The notes: generated by a model not told the origin, from the sequence alone. A stretch of DNA of 64,000 nucleotides from Hyperoodon ampullatus (GCA_949752795.1 OX457056.1:98478942-98542941), one strand, 5' to 3'; positions 37,880 through 49,814 are shown, numbered from the stretch's first letter. A program made the numbers and translations.

Positions 37880-38454
37880 AATCCACGAGACTTTGAAATT
37901 AACATCTAATTCTATCAGGAAATGAAGGTAATTCTCCAAAGGTTTAAAAATAAATGTAAAGATTTAAAGAGTCAAGAAACTTCCACATTCCTGATTCTAT
38001 GAGCAGATGGAATGTTTAAGTATAAGATGTAATAAAGATAGCCATCAGTTATTTGGAGCACATAATTTGAGTTGTTTTGATGCAAGTGCAGTGGTAGGTA
38101 TTTTATATATATTAATATTAATGTATTAAGGTAATTTACATATAATTATTTACATATATTAATGTTTTGCAGCTTTCTTAAAGCTACAAAACAATTTTTA
38201 ATAAATAAACTTGAAAAGAAAACCTTTCATGCATAAAAGAGGTAGAAAAGCAGCTGCCTGTCCAAAGAAATAAAAAGAGACCCAGATCCTGGCAAATCAG
38301 TCTTCTCTCTCTTCAGCCCATCTACGAAGGTATTGCTGGGTTTCCCCAGGGTTCCAAGAAAAGTCCTATTAAATCTATCTAAAATATATTCAAAATTCAT
38401 TAAACGTGCTTCTGTGAAGAACACCATTGTCCCCCTTAACATATTAAAAAAAAA
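37880..38454. other. Unassigned intergenic DNA
   Basis: No gene or confident repeat. A poly-A run occurs at about 38447-38459. Confidence 0.5.
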
Positions 38455-39850
38455 AAAAAGTCTTCCACTGCCTCCCTTTTAAATCCTTCACATCCTGAAA
38501 TCCATTTTCTATAACTCAGGTAAGGGAGTCTTTTTAAAAACATAAATTAGATATTATGATTTTTTCACCTGGTTTGACTAATTAATATATCCATGACTTA
38601 TAGAACAAGGTTTAGCATATAATAAATCCTCAATAAATACTTGTTGATGCTAATGACCCAAGCAAAATATCTTAAAAAACTAAAAGAGGTACCATATTAT
38701 TCTGCTATCCTACTCCTGGACATATATCCAGAAAAAACTATAATTCAAAAAGATACAGGCACCCCAATATTCATGGCAGCGGTATTTACAATAGCCAAAA
38801 CATGGAAACAACCTAAGTGTTCATGAACAGATGAATAGAAAAAGAAGATGTGGTACATGTATACAATGGAATATTACTCAGTCATAAAAAAGAATAAAAT
38901 TATTCCATTTGCAGCAACATGGATGAACCTAGAGATTATCATAGTAAGTGAAGTAAGCCCAACAGAGAAAGACAAATATCATATGATATTGCTTATATAT
39001 AAAATCTAAAAAAACAGATACAAATGAACTTACATAAAGAAGAAATAGAAAATAGACCAACAGACATAGAAAACAAACTTGTGGTTACCAAAGGGGAAAG
39101 GGGGGATAAATTAGGAGGTTGGGAGATAAATTAGGGGATTAAAATTTACACAATACTATATATAAAATAGCTAACCAAAAAGGACCTACTGTATAGCGCA
39201 GGGAACTATACTCAATATTTTGTAACAACCTATAAGGGAAAAGAATCTGAATTACTGTGGTGTACACCTGAAACTAACATGACATTATTAATCAACTGTA
39301 CTTCAATAAAATAAAATTTTAAAACATAAATTTAAAAAATTTTTGAATAAGTAGATATTATTCTATGACAAAAACTCCTAAATGGTTTTCTATCATACTT
39401 AGGCTAAAATATAATTTGCTGTCACCCTCAAGGGGGTACATTATATGGTTCATGCCTATCTCTTCAGCCTTATACCACACCTAACCTTACTCACTTTATT
39501 CATTCTAATATTAAGGCATAAACTTCACAGAACATTCCTTCTTCATAGAACACAAGGTTCCTTTTTCATAGGACATCATGTTCCACTTTTCCCACCCCAC
39601 CATCCAGACCTCTGTATGACTGATTTCTTTAATCATTGTGTCTCATGTTAAAAGTAACCTCCCCACAAAAATTTTCCCTTGCCACTCAATGTAAACTAGA
39701 CCTCAAATAACTTCATACCACTCCATTTTTTTACATGATGGCACTTGCAATGTCCTTATTGTACATATATCACTCATTGTTATAATGTAAACCCTAAAAG
39801 AGCAGAATATATGTCCATCTTTCTTTCTACTGTACAGCCAGTTTCACACG
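38455..39850 (+). mobile_element. L2-like LINE 3' region, sense, split by an L1
   Basis: Right arm (39350-39850): 'atggttcatgcctatctctt', 'catagaacacaaggttcctt', 'gatttctttaatcattgtgt' and 'aaagagcagaatatatgtcc' follow the L2 3' end (a coding tail rich in CCTTT and CCT, then the 'agctccatgagggcagg' block). The left arm (38455-38645) is more eroded and could be a separate MIR/L2 piece ending 'cctcaataaatacttgttga'. The L1 at 38650-39340 separates them. Confidence 0.5.
38650..39340 (+). mobile_element. 5'-truncated L1, sense
   Basis: About 690 bp: the end of ORF2 ('[16 protein letters not shown]', 'IAKTWKQPKCS' in the frame at 38641-38826, then a stop), the 'ggaatattactcagtcataa' block, and a 3' UTR with 'tgtatagcgcagggaactat' and 'cttcaataaaataaaat'. 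It has no intact coding sequence. I did not find a clear target-site duplication. Confidence 0.85.
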
Positions 39851-40117
39851 AATGTGCATATGTGTGTCACATATGTGTGAGGAAGCATGCACATGAACAC
39901 AAACACACATCATGTGATTTCATGGCATCATGATTTAGTTGAAAGTCAGGACCAAGTCTGATACAGTGATTGTGAGAGGTGTGTGAATGTCTTCCTTTTT
40001 ATTTAGCTTCCCAAAATATGAATTAATAGAATAATGTATTTGTCTAACTCATATGAATGCTGTTGAAAATCAGTTAAATTATATCAATGAAAACAATCTC
40101 ATGATGTACAAGGAAAG

Positions 40118-40463
40118 TGTCTTATTTGAGGCTTCTCTAACAAATTACCATAGACTGAGTGGGTTAAACAGTAACCATTTATTTCTCACAGTTCTTGAGA
40201 CTGTAAGAGATCAGGGTGCCAGCATTGTCAAGTTATAGGGAGGGACCTCTTCCAGTTTTCCTCATATGGTGAAGAAAGAGAGGGAGAGGAAGCAGGCTGT
40301 AGTGTCTTCTTTTGTAAGGGCACTATTCTCATTCATGAGGGCTTTACCCTCATCACCTAGTTACCTCCCAAATGCCTCAGCTCCTAAATCAATAATATTG
40401 GGGGGGGGGTTAAGATTCCAATATATGAATTTTAGGGGGATACAAACATGTAGTTCATAACAG
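40118..40463 (-). mobile_element. MLT1-type LTR (ERVL-MaLR), antisense
   Basis: The plus strand carries the antisense MaLR order: 'ctctaacaaattaccataga', 'ccatttatttctcacagttc', 'attcatgagggctttaccct', 'catcacctagttacctccca', 'ttccaatatatgaatttt' and 'gggggatacaaacatgtag'. A G10 tract (40400-40409) sits where the consensus has a short G-rich segment. Solo LTR; no internal sequence seen. Confidence 0.7.
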
Positions 40464-40639
40464 AAAGAATAGTAAGATACCAACAACACCATCTCCCTTA
40501 GAGGCTTGGATTAAGTAGGTATCATTTCAGAGAACATGAATATTACATTCTATCCTAATAGATCATGTTCTGAGAATCTGATCTCCATTTTGTTTGCATA
40601 ATTATAAGAGCATGAATTTTTTTAAAAAGAGGAACATAA

Positions 40640-41748
40640 TAGAAGAACAGATACTCAAGATGATTTTTAATCTTACACATGAAAAGATTCTCACCATCAC
40701 TAATAATTAGTGAAATGCAAATCAAAACCAGAAGATATCACCTCACACCTGTCAGAATGTCATTCATCAAAAAGTCAACAAAAAGCAAATGCTAGAGAGG
40801 GTATGGAGAAAAGGGAACCCTCTCACACTGTTGGTGGGAATGTAAATTAGTGCAGCCACAATGGAAAACAGTATGGAGGTTCCTCGAAAAATTAAAAATA
40901 GAACTACCATATGATCTAGCAATTCTACTTCTGGTTATATACCCAAAACAAACAAAAAATACTAAGTTGAAAAAATATGTGCATCCCAATGTTCATAGCA
41001 ACATTATTTACAATACCCAATATACGGAAGCAATATAAGTGTCCATCAACAGATGAGTGGATAAAGAAGATGTGGGGTGTGTGTGTGTGTGTATAAAATG
41101 GAATATTACTACCATAAAAATAATGAAATTTGACATTTGCAACAACATGGATAGACCTTGATGATATTATGCTTAGTGAAGTAAGTCAGGCAGAGAAATA
41201 CAAATACTGTCTGTTTTTACTTATATGTGGAATCTAAAAAAGAAACCAATGAATGAATTTAAATATACAGAAACAGACTCCCAGATACAGAGAACAGTTA
41301 GTGGTTCCTAGTGAGGAGAGAAGAAAGGGAGGAAGGGAAAGATATGGGAAGAGGATTAAGAGGTACAAAATACTAGTATAAAATAAGTAAGAGGGACTTC
41401 CCTGGTGGCACAGTGGTTAAGAATCCACCTGCCAATGCAGGGAACATGGGTTCGAGCCCTGGTCTGGGAAGATCCCACATGCCGTGGAGTAACTAAGCCC
41501 ACGCACCACAACTACTGAAGCCCACGCGCCTAGAGTGTGGGTCCTCAACAAGAGAAGCCACTACAATGAGAATTCCGCGCACTGAAACCAAGAGTAGCCC
41601 CCACTTGTCGAAAATAGAGAAAGCCCGTGTGAAGCAAAGAAGACCCCATGCAGCCAAATAAATAAATAAATAAGATACAAGGGTGTTTTACATCTGCAAC
41701 TAACATTGTTGCAGATGTGTAAATCAACACACGTCAATAAAAAATTAA
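40640..41748 (+). mobile_element. 5'-truncated L1, sense, carrying a CHR SINE
   Basis: ORF2 tail: 'tagtgaaatgcaaatcaaaa', 'ctgttggtgggaatgtaaat', a frame at 40850-41038 with '[21 protein letters not shown]', and 'atggaatattactaccataa'. The 3' UTR follows, interrupted at about 41393-41672 by the SINE and resuming with 'aagggtgttttacatctgca'-type sequence to 'cgtcaataaaaaatt'. A (TG)n run interrupts the ORF2 end near 41076-41091. Non-functional. Confidence 0.85.
41393..41672 (+). mobile_element. CHR-type tRNA-derived SINE (cetacean lineage)
   Basis: It begins 'gggacttccctggtggcaca', has a pol III A box (tggcacagtgg, 41406-41416) and B box (ggttcgagccc, 41449-41459), then the CHR body ('agatcccacatgccgtggag', 'acaagagaagccactacaat') and an (AAAT)n tail. 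CHR SINEs are known from Cetacea, hippos and ruminants, and this long form is common in whales. Insertion is inside an L1 3' UTR. The flanks are AAATAAG-rich, so the target duplication is ambiguous. The pol III boxes look intact, but CpGs have decayed. Confidence 0.92.
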
Positions 41749-41825
41749 TGTGAAGTAATTTATCTAAATTTCAAAATGTTTTGAAATAATTTCAAACTTA
41801 CAGAAATTTGCAAGTGTAATTCAAA

Positions 41826-41910
41826 ATATAATATCTGTTATAATTATATAACAACACAATTATTATATAATTATATAATTATAATTATTATATAATTATA
41901 TAATAATAAA
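41826..41910. repeat. AT-rich palindromic cluster
   Basis: Overlapping ATAATTATAT/ATATAATTAT inverted repeats. They can form cruciform or slipped structures. No gene. Confidence 0.8.
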
Positions 41911-42013
41911 TAGATCTAGGAATCTATTTCTAGATTCCTGAATTCTTCAACTTTATACACACATAATTTTACATATATATAAATCATAAATCACAAATAT
42001 ATGTATATATGTA

Positions 42014-42033
42014 TGTGTGTGTGTGTGTGTGTG
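42014..42033. repeat. (TG)n microsatellite
   Basis: Ten TG units. Confidence 0.95.
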
Positions 42034-42148
42034 CATACCTACACATTTTTATATATTCATGTACCTTTTTTCTGGACTATTTGTGAGTAGAGTACATATA
42101 GTATTATGCCTCTTTATTCCATAACATTTCAGTGGCTATTTTGGGTTA

Positions 42149-42577
42149 TTGTGTTAGTCAGGATTCTCCAGATAAACAGAATCAATAGGAGAGTTCTATA
42201 ATAGTAGATATTTATTATAAAGAAGTGGGACACAGGATTATGGAGGCTGAGAATTCCACAATCTGTCCTCTGAAAGCTGGAGACCCAGGAAAGCTGGTGA
42301 TGTAGTTCTGAGAACCATGGGGCTGATGGTGTAAATCTCAGTAGAGAGCAGACTAATGTCTTCAAGCAGACAGAACAAATTCTCACTTCCTCTGCCTTTG
42401 TTCTATTCAGGTCCTCAAAGAACTGAATGCTGCTCACCAACGTTGGGGAGAGCAATCTGCTTTGCACAGTCCACCAAATCAAATGATAATTTCTTCTAGA
42501 AACACCTTCCCAGACACACCCAGATATAATGGGCACCTCATGTCCCAGTCAAGTTGACATACAAAATTAACCATTAA
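42149..42577 (-). mobile_element. MLT2-type ERVL LTR: 3' LTR of the adjacent ERVL
   Basis: Antisense MLT2 order: 'gtgttagtcaggattctcca' at 42151, 'aacagaatcaataggag', 'gagacccaggaaagctggtg', 'tgttctattcaggtcctcaa', 'gtcccagtcaagttgacata' and 'aattaaccatta' at the end. ERVL pol is on the same (minus) strand immediately to the right, so this is its 3' LTR. Just inside the boundary the minus strand reads gacaaggagtagac, a plausible eroded polypurine tract. Confidence 0.82.
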
Positions 42578-44270
42578 AAGTCTACTCCTTGTCAATTTGA
42601 CACTCATACACATCTCCCTACACTATACTTAACTCCAAATAAAGACAATAACAAGGTCATAATTCTGCCTAATATGATACATCTCTCCTGCCTACATCCA
42701 AAAACTAACCCTTCCCCTGGAAGAGTAAATAAAGTCACCTTGATATCCTATAATTTAAATACTATTATGTAAAATCAATAAAACATAAATACTATTCTGT
42801 TAAAGTCAATACATCTTATATTACATGACAGGATAATAAGAGGAAAGAATACATGTATAAATAAATACATGTATATATAAATGTATATAGATGAAATATA
42901 CACACATAAAAATGTATTAATAAGAACAAAATATGAAGGAAATATTCATGATAAGTACAGTTCTTATTGTGGTAACTGGTCATGTGGTTGTAGCTGGTAT
43001 TTGTAACTTTCTTTCACTAACCATTTTGTATTCCCTTTGCCTTCAGCAAGCACCTCAGTTTGTCATGATTCTTTTCCTGGTTGGGTGACCCAAACCTGCA
43101 TTTCTGAAGGGTCTGTGCAATTAATAGTCCTGCCTGTATTGTAATGCTGTAGTTTTCCACGGGCATGGTACTGCTAAAAATGTCCTAAGGGATCTCCTGT
43201 ATTCCAGACATACTCTTTCTTATCTCCACTGTGGAGCAGGACTTCAGTTTCCCCTTGGTTGTCAGGATCCACCACTCTATCTAGCACAATAACTCCCTTC
43301 ACTGCCTGTTGATTATTTTGAGGAGCTCACAGCGGCCAGGTGGCAGTCTTTTCTTCCAGTTCAATGGAATTATTGTTGTGTCTTCTAATAGAAGTATTCC
43401 TCCCTTTGGAACAAAGACCTCTAGGCCAGCAGAGCATAAGATCATGGCAACAGGAAGCAAAAATATTTCTTGTGCCTTATTAGGGGTAATAGTAAGTGGT
43501 GCCACTGTCACTTCTACCCTTAGACTCCTGGACCTGTGAACCCTGGCTATAGGGGAAACAGTGCCACATACTGGATGCTGATCCAAAACATACACAATCT
43601 ACTAAAGAACCTTGCCCGGCTCTGAAATGTATTGTTACGTAATGAGCATTGTAATTAAATTTTGAAAAGGCCATTTCACTAGTCTATCAAACCAGCTGCT
43701 TCAGAATGGTAGGCAACATGGTAAGACCAGTGAATTCCATGAGCATGGGCCTATTGTTGTACCCCTTTCGCCATGAATTTAGTTCCTTGATCAGAAGCAA
43801 TTCCATGTGGAATACCATGATGGTAGATAAGGCATTCTTTAAGAACACAAATGGTAGTTTTGGTTAAAGCATTTTGTGCTAGTAAGGCAAATCCATATCC
43901 AGAGTATGTGCCTACTCCAGTAAGAACAAAATGCTGCCCTTTCCATGATGGAAGCTGTCCAGTATAATCAACTGCCACCAGGCAGCTGACTGATCACCTC
44001 AGGGACTGGTGCCATACTAGGGATCAGCATTGGTCTCTGCTGCTGTCAGATTGGGCACTCAGCATTGGTCATAACCAGGTCAGCCTTAGTGAGTGGAAAT
44101 CCTTGTTGCAGAGTCCATGTATAACTTTTTTCCTTGCCACTATTGCCACTTTGTATGTGAGCCCACTAGGCAATCATGGGGGTAGCTGGGCAAGAGGTTG
44201 ACTGGTATTCATAGAACAAATCATCACATTCTCTTGATTAACAAAATTCTCCTATGCTGAGGTCACTCTT
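42578..44270 (-). mobile_element. ERVL (class III) internal remnant: end of pol
   Basis: Minus-strand order: zinc-binding region (about 44100), integrase core (43980-43680), integrase C-terminal part (about 43600-43480), dUTPase-like domain (43480-42957), short non-coding segment, 3' LTR. Placing dUTPase after integrase is a hallmark of the ERVL group. The 5' part (gag, protease, most of RT and the 5' LTR) is missing. The remnant ends near 44270, where an old antisense L1 begins. All frames are broken, so this is a fossil with no coding capacity. Confidence 0.82.
42957..44262 (-). pseudogene. ERVL pol pseudogene: integrase plus dUTPase
   Basis: Integrase joins retroviral DNA to the host, and dUTPase hydrolyses dUTP. 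The zinc-binding Cys pair is damaged: the first Cys codon stands, and the next Cys position reads TGA. The integrase core is open from 43978 to 43751. Catalytic Asp codons are intact at 43969-43967 and 43792-43790. Exactly 36 codons on, at 43684-43682, the catalytic Glu position reads GAC (Asp), followed directly by TAG. An earlier TAG interrupts the core after 'KGVQQ'. The dUTPase-like part lies in the frame 43595-43299 ('SAGLEVFVPKGG', 'LPPGRCEL'), ending at TGA. Similar sequence continues, broken, to about 42957. Confidence 0.82.
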
Positions 44271-44309
44271 TGGTGAACATTTCACATGACAAAATTATCT
44301 TCATGATTA

Positions 44310-47300
44310 TTTCCGTCTTCTTTGATGAGGTGTCTATTCATATCTTCTGACCATTTTTAATTGGATTGTTTTCCTATTGTTGAAATGTTAAACTTTCTTA
44401 TGTATTTTGGATAAAATTCCTTTAACATATAAGTTTTTGAAAATATTTTCTCCTAGTCGGTGGCTTGCTTGTGTTCTCTTAACAGCATTTTCCACAGAGC
44501 AGTCATTTTTAATTTTAATACAATTCAACTCATCAATTTTTTCTCTCATGGATCATGCTATTGGTGTTATATCTAAAAACTCACTGTAGAACCCAAGGTC
44601 ACATAGATTTTTCTCTCACAAGGTTATAATTTTGTTTTTCACATTTAATTCTATATCCGTTTTGACTTAATTTTTGCATATAAACTTTCCACTGTTCCAG
44701 CATTTGTTGAAAAGTTATCCTTTCTCTTTTGGATTGTCTTTTTTCCTTTGTCAAAGACCAGTTAACTATGTTTGTGTGGGTCTATGTATGGGCTTTCTAT
44801 TCTGTTTTATTAATCTATGTGCTCACCAATACCATACTGCCTTTTTCACTGTACTTCATAGTAATTCTTGAAGTTGGGTAGTGTAATGCCTCAAATTTTT
44901 TCTTCTTCTTCAGTATTTTGTTGGCTATTCTTAACTTGTGCTTTTCCATGTAAATGTTATAATCAGTTTTTCCATATCTATGAAATGGCTTGCTGAAATT
45001 TTTATAGTTATTGTGTTGAATTTATAGATCAAGTTTGCAATAATTAACATCTTAAAAATATTTGAGTCTTTTAGTTCATAAACATGGAATATCTTCCCAT
45101 GTATATAGCTCTTCATTGACTTCCTTCATCAGAGTTTTGTAGTTTTTTTGTATATATCCTGTACATATTTTGCTAGATTTATTCCTAATATTTCACTTTT
45201 GGGGGCTATCATAAATGGTAATTTTAAAAATTTCAAATTCTATTTTTTCTTGCCAGTATATAAGGAAGTAACAGAATTTTGTATATTAATTTTGTATCCT
45301 ATGAACTTGCCCTACTCACTTATTAGTTCTAAAATTGTTTTTTGTTTTTTAAAAAGTATTTGGGATATTTTACATAGACAATCATGTTATCTCTAAATAA
45401 AGAGAGTTATATATATTTTTTCTTCCCAATCTGTATACTTTTTATATTCTCTTCTAGTCTAACTACACTAACTAGGGCTTCCAGTACAATGTTGAATAGG
45501 AGTAGTCAGAGAGGACATCCTTGACTTGTTTCCAATCTTAGAGGAAAGCATCCAGTTTCTCACCATTAAGTGTGATGTTAACTATAGATATTTTACATAT
45601 GTTCTTTATCAAGTTGAGAAAATTACCTTCATTCCTAGTTTTCTATGTTATTGGATTTTGTCAATTTTTTTTCTGAATCATTTGTTGATTGCATGATTTT
45701 TCTTCTTTAGTTGGTTAATGTGGTAACATTAACAAGACTTGAATACCTGGAATGAATCCCATTTTCTGGTGGTATATAATTATTTTTATGCATCATTGGA
45801 ATTACTTCCTAATATTTTCTTGAAGGTTTTTACAACTATTTTCATGAGAAATATTGGTCTTTAGTTAGTCTTTCTTACAATGTCTTTATCTGTGTTTAGT
45901 ATTAGAGTAATGCTGATCTCATAGAAAGTGTTCATAGAAAGTTAGAAAGTGTTCCTCTTATGTCTATTTTCTAGAAGAGAGAGTTGAAAACTAGTATAAT
46001 TTCTTTCCTAAAGTTTTGGCAGAATTCACCACTGAATTATTCTGGGCCTAGCACTTTCTTTTTGGGAGGTTATTATTCAGTTTCTTTAACAGATATGAGC
46101 CTATTGAGACTAAATATATCTCATGGTATGCATTTTTATAATTTGTGTCCTTCAAAAAGTCACTCATTTTCCCTAAGTTATCAGAAAGTAATTCATAGTA
46201 TGCCTTTTTTAACCTTTCTTTTTGCATAAGATCAGTAGTAAAGACCCCTGTATTATTTCTGATATTGGTAATGTGTGTTTTCTTTCCTTTTTAGTTTGTT
46301 ATCCTGGTAGAGGTTTCTCAATTTTATTAATCTTTTAAAAACTAGTTTGGGTTTTATTGATTTTCTATATAGTTTTATTTTTGTTTTCAAATTCTTTCTT
46401 TCTGTCTTAATATTCATGATTTATTTTCTTGTGCTTCTTTAACCTTAAATTTCTCTCCTTTCTATAGTGTCCTAAGATAGGAGTTTAGACTGTTTAGATT
46501 AGTGATTTAAGATTTTTTTTTCTAATGTATGCATTTAATGCTATAAAGTTTCTGTCTTTCAGTGCTTTCATTGCATCTGATAAATTGTGACAAATTGTAT
46601 TCTCATTTTCATTCAATTAAGTATGTATTTCAATTTCTCTTCAGATTTCTTCTTTGACCCATGTATTTTGGATTTGTGTGGTTTAAACTCCAAATTTGGG
46701 GGTATTCTTCAGCTATCTTTCTGTTAATTGTTTTCTAGTTTAATTTCATGTCTTAAGAATATGCTTTGTATAATTTCTATTCTTTTAAATTTGTTATGAT
46801 GTGATTTATGGCTCAGAATGTGGTGTATATTTTTGAATGTAATACGTGAGCTTGAAAAGAATGTGTATTTTATAAGCGTCAATTAGAACAAGTTGGTCAA
46901 TGGTGCCATTTAGGACAGCCATATTCTTACTGATTTTCTGCTTACGTTATCTATCAATTACTGAAAGAGTATTGTTGAATTCTCACAATGTAATAATAGA
47001 TTTGTCTATTTCTACTTGCAGTTCTATGAGCTTTTGCTTCATGTATTTTGATGTTCTGTCCTTAGGTACATCCATGTTAATGATTGTTATATTCTCATGG
47101 AAAATTGACCACTTTATCATTCTGAAATGCCCCTTTTCATCCCTGATAATATTCACTGTTTGAAATATGCATTGTCTGAAATTAATATAGCTACTCCAAC
47201 TTTCCTTTGATTAGTATATCTTTCACTGTCTCTTTACTTTTAGCTTGTGTGAATGTTTATAGAACACAGATAGTTGGGTCTTCTTTCTTTTTTTTTTTTT

Positions 47301-48202
47301 TTTAATCCACTCAGACAATTTATATTTCTTATGTGATGTATTTAGACTCTTCACATATAAATTTATTATTGATATAGTTGGATTAATGTCTACTATGTTT
47401 GTAACTGTTTTCTACTTGTTGCACTTCCTCTTTTTTCTTTCCTCCTTTTTTCTGCCTTCTCTAGTTTTAACCAAATATTTTCTGTGATTCATTTCCTTTC
47501 CTCTTTGGCAAACCAATTATACTTTTTGAATAAATATTTTAGTGGTTGCTCTACAGTTTTCAGGATGCACTTTCAGTTAATCTAAGTCAACCTTCAAATA
47601 ACACTATACCACTTCAAGAGAAGTGAAGGTAACTTATAACAGAATATCCCCGACCTCTATCTCACATCCTTATGCCACTGCTACCATTCATTTAACTTAT
47701 CCATATGCTAAAATCACTCAACACAGTGCTGATATTATTTCTTGAAAAAAATCTTATCTTTTTGATCAATTAACAATAAAAATAAAGCATTTTATTTTAC
47801 CTTCATGTATTTCCTCCTCTCGTGATCTTCCTTTCTTTATACAGATCAAAGTTCCTGGCTTATATCATTTTCCTTTTTCATAAAGTACTTAATTTTTGTT
47901 TTTTTGCAGATCACATCTGAGGGTGTTGAATTTTTTCAGGTTTTTTTGTCTGAGAAAATCTTTATTTCTTTTTCCAGTTTGAAAGATAACTTCCCTGAGT
48001 ATAGTATTCTAGGTTTTGTTCCTCTTTCTCTCACCGCTTTAAATATTTTAGTACACTCAATTATTGCTTACACAGTTTCTGATAGGAAGTCACTCTAATT
48101 CTTTTCCTTGCTTCTCAATACATAAATGTTTTCCCTCCTCTAGTTTTTTCAAGGCCTTCTCTTTGTCTTTGATATTCCACAATTTGAATGTGATATGCCT
48201 AG

Positions 48203-48238
<36 letters not shown>

Positions 48239-49735
48239 TCATTTTGTTTGGAGGCTTTTGAATTTCCTAGGTCTGTGGTTTTGTGTCTGTTAGTCAATCA
48301 TTACTTCAAATATTTCTTCTGTTCCTTCCCCTTTTTGTTCTACTTCTGGTATTCACATTATGATTATGTTATAACTTTTTCACTTGTCTCACATTTTTTA
48401 ATATTCTGTTCTCCTCCATTCTTGTTTTCCTTAGCACTTCAGTTTGGGAAGTTTTTATTGAAATATTTTCAAGCTCACTGATTCTTTCCTGGGATAAGTT
48501 CCATCTACTAATAAATCTATCAAAGGCATTTTTCATTTCTCTTACAGTGTTTTTGACTTCTAACAGTTCTTTTTGACATTTCTTTGAGTTTCCATCTCTC
48601 TTCTTACATTATTCATTTGTTCTTGCATGTTGTCTACTTTTTCTATTAGAGCTATTAAAATATTAATGACAGTTATTTTACCATTCCTTTTGGGTAATTC
48701 CAACATCTGTCTCATACCTGAGTGTGATTCTGGTGTTGCCTTTTCTCTTCGGACTCTGTTTTTTCTTTTCTTTTCATTATGCCTCATCATTTTTTTGGAA
48801 ACTGATCATTCTGTAATAAAGGAACATAGGTAACAGGCCTTTGCATGAGGTTTTATGTTAATCTAGCTAGGGTTAACTTAGCTATATCTAATGTTTGTTG
48901 TAGCTGTAGGTGCCAGAGCCTTCAAGTTCCCCTTGTGACTTTGTTTTGTCTCTTCTGCTGAATTCATGTTTCTCTAAATACTCTTTGTAGGAGTAAGAAA
49001 TCCATTGTTATTTTACTAGATCCCTGTTAGTGTGGTGGTAAAGTTTGGGGAAAGGGAAGCATACTATAATTCTAGAGTGTTCTAAAAACACTCTTATGAT
49101 TGAATATCAGTTTTTCATTGGGCCTGTGTCACTAGGCTGTGACTATGACAAATGTTTCTTAGCTTATTGCCTAGCCCTAACTTAGGGGAGACAGGTAGGA
49201 TAGACCTATCTAGACTGAAGAAATGCCCTTCCTGAACATGGGAAAGAGCTCTGGTAAAACTTTTTCTCTTTGTTATAAAGACACCTTATGGTTATTTCAC
49301 AATATTTACTTCACCCCCATACCGTCAGCATTGCCAGAGCCAGGAGGTTATCTGTCTTGGTTCTCAATCTTGTGACCCTTATAGGATCATTGGAATAAAG
49401 TTCATGAAAGTATGAAGGCCCACAAAGACTGCAGCTCCAGGAGTTTCTCTCTTTCACTCTTGTCTGCACTCAGCCTTCAGCAATTCATCAAAATTACCAC
49501 TAAAGTGTTGCTGCCAGCTTATGGTTCCATCATCTTCTGCTCCAAATAAGCAATTTTTGGCTATAATCTCTGGACTCACCTGTCTCTCCATATTTCCCAA
49601 TGGTGGTTTGTTCTGTAACCTCAATTCTCAGATGAGTTCAAGAAAACTTATTGGTTTTTAATTTGTTCAGCTTTTTATTATTACAAGTATAGCTATGATC
49701 ATTCCTAGCTCTTTACATGGCATAGTCATACTCAA
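44310..49735 (-). mobile_element. Old, nearly full-length L1 (L1M-type), antisense
   Basis: Read on the minus strand this is an L1 of about 5.4 kb lacking its 3' UTR. On the plus strand the order is the ORF2 C-terminal end ('aggtgtctattcatatcttc' near 44328), reverse transcriptase region (about 45.4-46.2 kb, including 'agtcagagaggacatccttg'), endonuclease region (about 46.9-47.4 kb), ORF1 (about 47.9-48.8 kb, with 'cagtttgaaagataacttcc') and 5' UTR ('gggcctgtgtcactaggctg' near 49112, 'cattcctagctctttacatg' near 49700). Every frame is broken. Divergence from the three long cetacean L1s and the L1M 5' UTR style mark it as old. It cuts the ERVL remnant on its left side. Confidence 0.75.
48205..48237. 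repeat. (GT)n microsatellite inside the old L1
   Basis: About 15 GT units after 'cctaggtgtat'. It creates the Val/Cys-repeat ORFs seen on the plus strand. Confidence 0.95.
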
Positions 49736-49814
49736 TTACCTTCGAATTTTTCTCATCTGCTAAAGGTTACTATAACATACAATTTACAATATTACTGTGA
49801 GGGAAAGTTTTAAT

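Noticed and set aside
41393..41480. tRNA gene-like A and B boxes
   Set aside because: They belong to the tRNA-derived head of the CHR SINE. No cloverleaf or anticodon arm remains.
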